Shown: piece after piece, positions 58,561 through 64,000 of the stretch | Numbering within the stretch: position 1 is the first letter of the stretch | Layout of the letters: every line of letters begins with the position of its first letter | Source: Verrucomicrobiales bacterium | GTDB taxonomy: Bacteria > Verrucomicrobiota > Verrucomicrobiia > Limisphaerales > J093 | Assembly: GCA_015075445.1 (NCBI GenBank) | Contig: JABTUJ010000008.1 | Span: 1 to 64,000, forward strand | Direction: 5' to 3' | DNA length: 64,000 bases | Notes under the pieces: generated by a model | The model's database searches: none | The model's input: the letters and a program-made list of their open reading frames with translations, nothing else | What the model was told of the DNA's origin: nothing | Position numbers and translations under genes: made by a program

Positions 58561-59621
58561 GGCACGGACGTCTCCGGCCAACGCCGCAGGGCGTCCAACC
58601 GTTGCAGACCTTCGAGAATGCGGGACATCGGCAGCCCGAAGTCGATCAGGCTGGCGATCTCGTCGACGCCGGCTTCGAGGACCGATTCGACCATGAGGGC
58701 GCAGGACTCGACCGAGCCCATCAGGCCGGTCTGCTGGTAATAGCGCTCGAAGGCATACTCGAGCATGTCGGCCCGCTTGCGCGGCGAGAGGTCTTGCAGC
58801 CGGGCTTCGCCGACCTGCCAGAGGTCGGCCGAGCTTTCGAGGTAACGCTTGAACGGGGCGCTGACGAGGCGCTTCGCGGCGGCTTCATCCTCCCCGACAT
58901 AGGTGTGGAGCATCAGCGTGACGCGTCCGGGACCGGGGTGACCGGCCTGCTGGCGCGCTTCGCGGTAGGCCGCGAGCTTGGGCCGCAGATCATCGACCTT
59001 CTGGAAAAGCAGCGCGGTGAGAACGTTGAAGCCGGCCGCGCCCGCCTCCCGGAATCGTTCCAGGCCCCCCGAACACGTGAGCCACACCGCGAGGTCGGAC
59101 TGGAGGGGCAGCGGATGCACCCGCACGCGCGCGGATTGGCCGGCACCGTTCGGGGCTTCGTACGCCTCGCCACGCCAGAGACGGCGGACGGTCTCGATGC
59201 CTTCGAAGGTCAGGCGCTTGCGGTCGGCGTAGCGAGTCGGGGCCAGGACGAAATCATTCGGATTCCAGCCCATGGCGAAGGCGAGGTCGACCCGGCCGCC
59301 GGACAGATTGTCCACCACGGCCCATTCCTCCACGACGCGGACGGGGTGATGGAGCGGGAGCACGACGCTGCCGGCCCGGATCCGGATCTGGCGGGTGGAC
59401 TCGGCCAGCACCACCGCCATGAGGGCCGGGTTCGGGAAAATGCCGCCGAACGCGTGGAAATGGCGCTCGGGAATCCAGACCGCCTCGAACCCGTGTTCAT
59501 CCGCAAACCGGGTGCTGGCGCGGAAGAGATCGAACTTGCCAAGGTCGGCGTCGGCCGGGGCGTTGGCGAAGAACAGGAGGCTGAAGGTGGGCCACCGGGT
59601 GGCGCTGGTCACGGTTTCCAT
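58545..59621 (-). CDS. MupA/Atu3671-type FMN-dependent luciferase-like monooxygenase
   Basis: 358 residues from ATG 59621 (METVTSATRWPTFSLLFFAN). The whole protein follows the natural-product luciferase-like family: 'FADEHGFEAVWIPERHFHAF', 'GGIFPNPALMAVVLAESTRQ', 'IRIRAGSVVLPLHHPVRVVE', 'NLSGGRVDLAFAMGWNPND'. Members use reduced flavin and O2 and are usually found in NRPS/PKS clusters, often as domains of large enzymes. Here it stands alone, between an acyltransferase and a KAS, in an ACP operon. The likely substrate is an acyl or ketoacyl chain carried by the ACP at 60496..60744. The start overlaps the upstream gene by 13 bases. Confidence 0.88.
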   Translation of the reverse strand: METVTSATRWPTFSLLFFANAPADADLGKFDLFRASTRFADEHGFEAVWIPERHFHAFGGIFPNPALMAVVLAESTRQIRIRAGSVVLPLHHPVRVVEEWAVVDNLSGGRVDLAFAMGWNPNDFVLAPTRYADRKRLTFEGIETVRRLWRGEAYEAPNGAGQSARVRVHPLPLQSDLAVWLTCSGGLERFREAGAAGFNVLTALLFQKVDDLRPKLAAYREARQQAGHPGPGRVTLMLHTYVGEDEAAAKRLVSAPFKRYLESSADLWQVGEARLQDLSPRKRADMLEYAFERYYQQTGLMGSVESCALMVESVLEAGVDEIASLIDFGLPMSRILEGLQRLDALRRWPETSVPCPPS

Positions 59622-60499
59622 CGTCGGTGTCCCCACATGTATTGGGTTGGATATTGGCGGATGATCTTCTCGACTTCGTGGGTCAAGGCCTGGGTGAGGT
59701 CCCGGGCGTCCTGGTCCCGGTTGCCAGTGCGGCGCGCCTGGACGGGACCGGCGAAGTGCACTTCGTAACGAAGGGGTCCGGTGCGGACAGCAAAGGCCGC
59801 GATCAACGGCACCCGGGTGAGCAGGTGCAGCATGGCCACGGACTTGGTGGTCCAGGCCGGGCGGTTGAAGAACTGCACCTGCACGCGCTGGTCGCCGGCA
59901 TGCTGGTCGATCATGAGCGCCACCAGCTCGCCGCGCGCCAGCATCTCGAGGAAGCGGAAAGGATCGCGGTCCAGGGAAGATACCAGCCGGAGATTGGCCC
60001 CCGCGCGGGTGCCGTACGTGAGGCGTTGGAGATGGGGGTTGGACAGAGGGCGATGCACGTAGACCAGCGGCCGAATCATCGAGGCAGCCCGGGCCGCAAC
60101 CTCCCAGTTGCCCAGGTGCGCGCTGGCGATGATCAGGCCCTGATCGCGCCGGGCGAGCAAGGTCTGGATCTCCTCCGACCAGCGCAGCGTGACGAACTGC
60201 TGCCAGTTCTCCGGGGTCAGCTTCTGCCGGACCACGAGCGTCTCCACCACCATCAGGCAGAACGTCCGGAACGACTCGAGGGCCAAATCGTGCGCGGTCG
60301 CGGCGTCGGGAGCCAGCCCGGCCGCCCGGAGGTTCTCGACGGCAATCCGCCGACGCTCACGCCACACTTGGAAGGCGAGCCAGCCCGCCCACCGGGCGAA
60401 CGCAATGAGCCATCGCGTCGGGATGATCCCCGCTCCCGCCAGCAAGGCCCGCGCCGCTCCGGCCTCGAGACGGTACCGCAGTTCGCGCGGCCAGGTCAC
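59609..60499 (-). CDS. LpxL/HtrB-family (lysophospholipid-type) acyltransferase
   Basis: 296 residues, GTG start overlapping the ACP stop as GTGA (60496-60499). It has the family motif HLGNWE (H-X4-E) in 'GLIIASAHLGNWEVA', then 'MIDQHAGDQRVQVQFFNRPA' and the closing 'YPTQYMWGHRRWKP'. A hydrophobic stretch near the N-terminus anchors it to the inner membrane. LpxL-type enzymes add secondary acyl chains to lipid A, while some relatives acylate ornithine lipids or glycolipids. The linked ACP suggests it takes its acyl group from that carrier. Confidence 0.9.
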   Translation of the reverse strand: MTWPRELRYRLEAGAARALLAGAGIIPTRWLIAFARWAGWLAFQVWRERRRIAVENLRAAGLAPDAATAHDLALESFRTFCLMVVETLVVRQKLTPENWQQFVTLRWSEEIQTLLARRDQGLIIASAHLGNWEVAARAASMIRPLVYVHRPLSNPHLQRLTYGTRAGANLRLVSSLDRDPFRFLEMLARGELVALMIDQHAGDQRVQVQFFNRPAWTTKSVAMLHLLTRVPLIAAFAVRTGPLRYEVHFAGPVQARRTGNRDQDARDLTQALTHEVEKIIRQYPTQYMWGHRRWKP

Positions 60500-60744
60500 G
60501 TTTGCGCGCGCGGCTGCAGGTAGTCGATGAGATCGCCCACCTTCTGCATCCGCACCAGATCCGCCATCTCCGGCACCACGGCGAATCGGTTCTCGACCTC
60601 GTACAGGAAGTCCAGGATCGAGAGCGAATCGAAGCCCAACTGGTCAAACCGGGTCTCCGGCTGGATGGCGTTGACGTCCACCTTGATCTGTTTCTGCTGG
60701 CGCAGCAGGTCGCGCAGGGCACTGGCAATTTCGTCTTTGGTCAT
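60496..60744 (-). CDS. Acyl carrier protein
   Basis: 82 residues from the ATG at 60744 (MTKDEIASALRDLLRQQKQI). The phosphopantetheine Ser is in 'FDQLGFDSLSILDFLYEVEN'. The acidic helix II and the overall length are typical. It is divergent in sequence from a standard fatty-acid AcpP, consistent with a specialised carrier for the acyltransferase, luciferase-like and KAS genes that follow. It is the first protein-coding gene after tRNA-Gln on the same strand; the 86-bp spacing allows a shared or separate promoter. Confidence 0.9.
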   Translation of the reverse strand: MTKDEIASALRDLLRQQKQIKVDVNAIQPETRFDQLGFDSLSILDFLYEVENRFAVVPEMADLVRMQKVGDLIDYLQPRAQT

Positions 60745-60830
60745 GTGGTCCGGACCGATGAGGATTGTTGTGGCCACGGCGGCGCGGGGCAGCGGCTCGA
60801 GGGGCGAACCGGTTCCCTGGAGCACCAGCG

Positions 60831-60904
60831 TGGCTGTCCGACTAGGATTCGAACCTAGACTAAAGGCTCCAAAGACCTCTGTGCTACCATTACACCATCG
60901 GACA
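60831..60904 (-). tRNA. tRNA-Gln (anticodon UUG)
   Basis: Complete cloverleaf on the minus strand: acceptor TGTCCGA / TCGGACA, D arm with GTAATGGTAGCAC, anticodon loop CTTTGGA (anticodon TTG), T arm TAGG-TTCGAAT-CCTA, discriminator G and an encoded CCA at 60831-60833. Just upstream the word TCGGACACCA is repeated once, which is a partial copy of the acceptor region. Confidence 0.95.
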
Positions 60905-61020
60905 CCATCGGACACCAACGCGCCGACCCTACCGGCTCACCCCGGAGGCGCAAAGGTAAAAACCAGAGGAACCCTGTCGCGGGGCGTGAGACAAAACTCC
61001 GGCTGCCTCGCCGGCTGATC

Positions 61021-61092
61021 CTCTGTGTCCTCCCGAGCTCTGTGCTGAAAAGCCGGACCAGGATTCAGCACAGAGCTCGGGAGGACACAGAG
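61021..61092. repeat. Perfect 29-bp inverted repeat (long hairpin)
   Basis: The arm 61021-61049 (CTCTGTGTCCTCCCGAGCTC...) and its exact complement at 61064-61092 surround a 14-base loop. There is no T-run, so a terminator for the amidohydrolase gene is possible but not typical; a mobile palindrome (MITE or REP-like) is another reading. The rest of 60905-61167 holds nothing recognised. Confidence 0.9.
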
Positions 61093-61167
61093 AACAACCG
61101 CAGCGGACAGCCACCCTTTCAGTATCTGGCTTTCCGGGTGCCCCGGCGCCGCGTGAGCGCACCCCGT

Positions 61168-62436
61168 CTACAGGCGCCGGCCGTCTTTGATCCAAGCGCC
61201 GCCAATCAGCACGGCCGCCACTTCCCCCCGATGGGCCACCACCGCTGAGGCCACTTCATCGCCCCGCCCCGCAAACGGCACCGCGATCGCATCGGCCCAC
61301 GCCCCCGGGGCAAGGACGCCCACCCGACCCGCCAGGCCCAGGGCCCGCGCCGCATTCACGGTGGCCAGTCGCACCACGTGTTCCGGAGCCGCCTCTGGCG
61401 CGAACCGCGCAAACTCGCGCATTTCGGCGAACAGGTTCAGCTCCGGCTCGGCCCGCCGCCGCACGGTGGCGAGGCTGTCCGTACCGAGGCAGAGGTTCAC
61501 CCCGGCGCGCTCGAGACCCCGCCAGGCGAAGGGACGATGGCCAAAGTACTCATGGCTCCGGGGACAATGCGCCACCGACACCCCCCGACACGCGAGGAGC
61601 TCCATGTCTTCCGTTTGCAGGTAGTTCGCGTGCACGACGATCACGTCCTCTCCCAGCAGCCCGCAGCGCTCGAGATGTTCCACCGGCGACCCTTCGCCGC
61701 AGTCGCTCATGTCCCGCTCGTTCCGCTCCAGCCAGTCGTACAGCGGGCCGTGGCGGTAGCGGAACATCGCGTCTTCCTCGGCGGATTCGGCCACATGAAT
61801 CGTCAATCGCCAGCCCCGGGCCCGCGCCGCCTCGCCGCTCAGCCGCAGCAGTTCAGGCACCGTCGAGTAAGGCGCATGCGGCGACAAACCCGCGCTCCAT
61901 CGCCCGCGCGGCAGGGCGTCGGCCCGGGCCAACGTCTCGCCCAGCAGATGCGCGGGGTTCCGCCGGCTCTTCACCCCCGTGAGTTCGAAGAACGAGATGC
62001 CGCGCAAGGGCGTGCCTTCCCAAACCCCCGGCAGCAACTCCGGCAGCGCCTCGATATCGCCGACGGTGGTGACGCCATGACGCACTAACGAGTCCGCGCC
62101 CGCCAGCCAGGAGGCCCGGAACTCCGCCTCGGTCCAGGTGCCCTTGAGGGCGGTGATGCACTTGATCCAGTCGGTGAAGCTGGCCTGCGGCGCGATCTGG
62201 CCCGCCATGTGGGTGTAATCCAGGTGGCAGTGGGCGTTGACCAAGCCCGGCATCAGAACGACATCACCCAGATCCACCCGGTCCACCCCGGCCGGACAGG
62301 GCAGGTCTCGGGCCCGACCCACCGCCACGATGGTGTCCCCGGCCACCAGCAACGCCCCGTTGTCGAGGGGCGGGGCCGCCACCGGCCACAGAATCCGGCT
62401 GCGGAGGTAGCGGGTGGGCGGACCAGCGGAAAGCAC
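61168..62436 (-). CDS. Amidohydrolase/deaminase of the TRZ/ATZ-SAH deaminase type
   Basis: 422 residues if the GTG at 62436 is used, 4 bp after the aminotransferase stop; the longer open frame to 62559 lies inside that gene. Metal and substrate motifs: 'LVNAHCHLDYTHMAG' (H-x-H), 'GLSPHAPYSTV', 'LTIHVAESAEED', 'VIVVHANYL' and 'LCLGTDSLATVRR'. The family deaminates adenosine-like or s-triazine compounds, and members include S-adenosylhomocysteine, methylthioadenosine and aminofutalosine deaminases. The substrate cannot be chosen from sequence alone. A close operon with an aminotransferase may hint at a purine- or amino-acid-linked salvage step. Confidence 0.88.
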   Translation of the reverse strand: MLSAGPPTRYLRSRILWPVAAPPLDNGALLVAGDTIVAVGRARDLPCPAGVDRVDLGDVVLMPGLVNAHCHLDYTHMAGQIAPQASFTDWIKCITALKGTWTEAEFRASWLAGADSLVRHGVTTVGDIEALPELLPGVWEGTPLRGISFFELTGVKSRRNPAHLLGETLARADALPRGRWSAGLSPHAPYSTVPELLRLSGEAARARGWRLTIHVAESAEEDAMFRYRHGPLYDWLERNERDMSDCGEGSPVEHLERCGLLGEDVIVVHANYLQTEDMELLACRGVSVAHCPRSHEYFGHRPFAWRGLERAGVNLCLGTDSLATVRRRAEPELNLFAEMREFARFAPEAAPEHVVRLATVNAARALGLAGRVGVLAPGAWADAIAVPFAGRGDEVASAVVAHRGEVAAVLIGGAWIKDGRRL

Positions 62437-62440
62437 AATA

Positions 62441-63625
62441 CTATTGCCTGACCCCCGGGCAGCGTTGCACGAATCGCCCCAGCCGTAGCATGGCTTCCTC
62501 GATCCGGTCCAGCGCCGTCGCGAAGCAACACCGCAGGAAACCCTCCCCGCCCGCACCAAAGGCCGTGCCGGGCACGCACGCCACCTTCTCCTCCGCCAAC
62601 AGCCGAAACGCGAAGTCTTTCGCCGTCAGGCCGGTCGCCGCCACGCTGGGGAAGGCGTAGAACGCGCCCCGCGGCCGGTGACAGGTCAGCCCCATGCCGT
62701 TGAGCGCGTCCACGATCAGGTTGCGCCGGGCCCGGTACGCCTCGCGCATCTCCACCATCGCGGCGTCCCCGTTGAGCAGGGCTTCGGTGGCGGCTTCCTG
62801 GCTGACGATGCTGGCGCAGAGCATCGAGTACTGATGGATCTTCATCATCGCCTCCACCAGGTCCACCGGGCCGCAGGCGTAGCCGATGCGGAAGCCGGTC
62901 ATGGCGTAAGCCTTCGAGAAGCCGTGCAGGAACACGGTGCGTTCCCGCATCCCAGGCAATGCCGCAATGCTCACGTGCTCGCCTTCGTAGGTGAGTTCCG
63001 AGTAGATCTCGTCCGTGATCACCAGGAGGTCGTGGCGTTGGGCCAGCGCCGCGATCCGTTCGAGCTCGGCGCGCTCCATCGTGCCGCCGGTCGGGTTGGT
63101 CGGGAAATTCAGGACCAGCACCCGGCTCCGCGGCGTGAGACGCTCGGCAATCGCGTCGGCGCGCACGGCGAAGCCATCCGCCGCGTGGCAGGGGACGGGG
63201 ACGGGGACGCCGTAGGTCAGGACCACGCTGGGCGAGTAGCTCACGTAGCACGGCTCGTGGTAGAGCACCTCGTCGCCCGGATTCACGACGGCCCGCAACG
63301 CGATGTCGAGCGCTTCGCTGACGCCCACCGTGACGAGCACCTCCTGGCGCGGGTCATAGGTTACGTGGAAACGCCGCTGCACCGTCGCCGCGATGGCCTC
63401 GCGCAGCTTGAGCAGGCCGAGGTTCGACGTGTAGCTGGTCCGGCCCCGTTCCAGCGCGTAGATGGCCGCCTCCCGAATGTGCCAGGGTGTGACGAAATCC
63501 GGCTCGCCCACCCCCAGCGAAATCACGTCCGGCACGCCCACCACCAGGTCGAAAAACTCGCGGATGCCCGAGCGCGGAAGCCCGCGCACGTGCCGCGCCA
63601 CAAAACCGGGGAACCGCTGATGCAC
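62441..63625 (-). CDS. Class I/II (AspC-like) PLP aminotransferase
   Basis: 394 residues starting MHQRFPGFVARHVRGLPRSG. It has the fold-type I marks: 'VISLGVGEPDFVTPWHI', 'GRTSYTSNLGLLKLREAI', 'LNFPTNPTGGTM', 'ITDEIYSELTYEG', the PLP Lys in 'LHGFSKAYAMTGFRIGYA', and a C-terminal Arg region 'GEGFLRCCFATALDRIEEAM'. It should transfer amino groups between an amino acid and a 2-oxo acid; aspartate, aromatic and alanine preferences are all possible. The amidohydrolase gene follows 4 bp downstream. Confidence 0.93.
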   Translation of the reverse strand: MHQRFPGFVARHVRGLPRSGIREFFDLVVGVPDVISLGVGEPDFVTPWHIREAAIYALERGRTSYTSNLGLLKLREAIAATVQRRFHVTYDPRQEVLVTVGVSEALDIALRAVVNPGDEVLYHEPCYVSYSPSVVLTYGVPVPVPCHAADGFAVRADAIAERLTPRSRVLVLNFPTNPTGGTMERAELERIAALAQRHDLLVITDEIYSELTYEGEHVSIAALPGMRERTVFLHGFSKAYAMTGFRIGYACGPVDLVEAMMKIHQYSMLCASIVSQEAATEALLNGDAAMVEMREAYRARRNLIVDALNGMGLTCHRPRGAFYAFPSVAATGLTAKDFAFRLLAEEKVACVPGTAFGAGGEGFLRCCFATALDRIEEAMLRLGRFVQRCPGVRQ

Positions 63626-63839
63626 CGCTCATGGGCCGCCTAGGCAAGGGATCGGCCCCGCGCGAAAGCAAAAGTGCGGGTTCGGCCTCGGTCCCCAGGG
63701 CCTTTCCTCTGACTTGACCGGAGTCGTCCATGACGGTGGGCGCTGGCCTTTCCGGCTCGACCGTGACGGAGGCGGCTGTAAACGGGGACGTGCTGCCACC
63801 CTGTCACCAGCGGAGCCTGGCTGCCCGCGCGCTGTGAGC

Positions 63840-64000
63840 ATGGACCCGATCCATGCGCATCCGGCCCGGCCTGCGTCCCCCTCGCTCGCTGATTGCGATC
63901 CCCCCACGCTGGCAGCCCAGTTCGCGGCCTGGGGCTACAAGCCCACCCACGCCGCCCACGTGCTGCGGGACCTCTATGCCGGCGGCAGCCTCTCGGACCC
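63840..64000 (+). CDS. rlmN: RlmN-like 23S rRNA/tRNA adenine C2-methyltransferase, N-terminus (partial)
   Basis: 53 codons from the ATG at 63840 (MDPIHAHPARPASPSLADCD), then 'LAAQFAAWGYKPTHAAHVLR' and 'DLYAGGSLSD', cut by the window end. The helical pattern 'L...F..WG...ysA..VL..LY.' matches the N-terminal domain of radical-SAM RlmN/Cfr-like enzymes. The catalytic CxxxCxxC and Cys residues lie beyond the window, so the name is tentative. It is divergent from the aminotransferase, with 214 bp between them. Confidence 0.5.
   Translation, partial: MDPIHAHPARPASPSLADCDPPTLAAQFAAWGYKPTHAAHVLRDLYAGGSLSD

Overview
This is a GC-rich window with the gene repertoire of a soil or freshwater Verrucomicrobiota of the Limisphaerales/Pedosphaera type. 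That is an inference from content: Ser/Thr kinases with TPR tails, very large secreted repeat proteins (RCC1, LVIVD, delta-60, CotH/lamin-tail), H-X9-DG pseudopilins, a PEP-CTERM protein, a TAT-exported Gfo/Idh/MocA oxidoreductase beside a DUF1080 hydrolase, and a methyltransferase-PQQ propeller fusion. No ribosomal or other marker gene is complete here, so the assignment is not proven.

Layout. 1-12.6 kb, minus strand: the start of one kinase gene (cut by the window edge), an RCC1 protein, a 47-codon ORF that begins like a kinase, a complete kinase, and an LVIVD propeller protein whose 5' end carries frameshifts. 13-21.4 kb: a toxin-antitoxin pair and a receiver-like gene, each bracketed by copies of a ~125 bp dispersed repeat, with two secreted proteins between them. 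One of these has a (CT)10 tract in its leader that puts the start codon out of frame. 21.4-31.7 kb: a frameshifted GH2 glycosidase, a repeat-rich gap, a membrane-protein/PQQ-methyltransferase pair divergent from an FtsX-type ABC transporter, and transposase debris. 31.9-40 kb: a delta-60 protein, a pseudopilin, broken Uma2 and MBL genes, and a PEP-CTERM gene split by an IS630-like element. 40-48 kb: an intact 1864-residue CotH protein and the Gfo/Idh/MocA plus DUF1080 pair. 48-54 kb: an XRE-ImmA/PIN/helicase-relic operon beside a multigene DDE/AAA transposon. 54-64 kb: a quieter housekeeping-like region with a pseudopilin, rhodanese, glutaredoxin, CPBP protease, an ACP/acyltransferase/luciferase-like/KAS operon, tRNA-Gln(UUG), an amidohydrolase, an aminotransferase, and the start of an rlmN-like gene.

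How the genes fit together. Much of the window encodes export and surface functions. Five secreted proteins share a similar C-terminal ~50-residue module (a 'S-x-DL-x-x-W' strand ending in F-[FY]-R-[LV] or a variant). The 20-39 kb and 52-54 kb stretches carry many single-base frameshifts, nested insertions and dispersed palindromes, whereas 40-47 kb and 54-63 kb are almost entirely intact. This looks like a decaying accessory region, although indel errors in the assembly cannot be excluded from sequence alone.

Most starts show no clear Shine-Dalgarno sequence. Starts were chosen by signal peptides, domain onset and 4-base ATGA/GTGA overlaps. No CRISPR array, rRNA operon or replication origin was seen.
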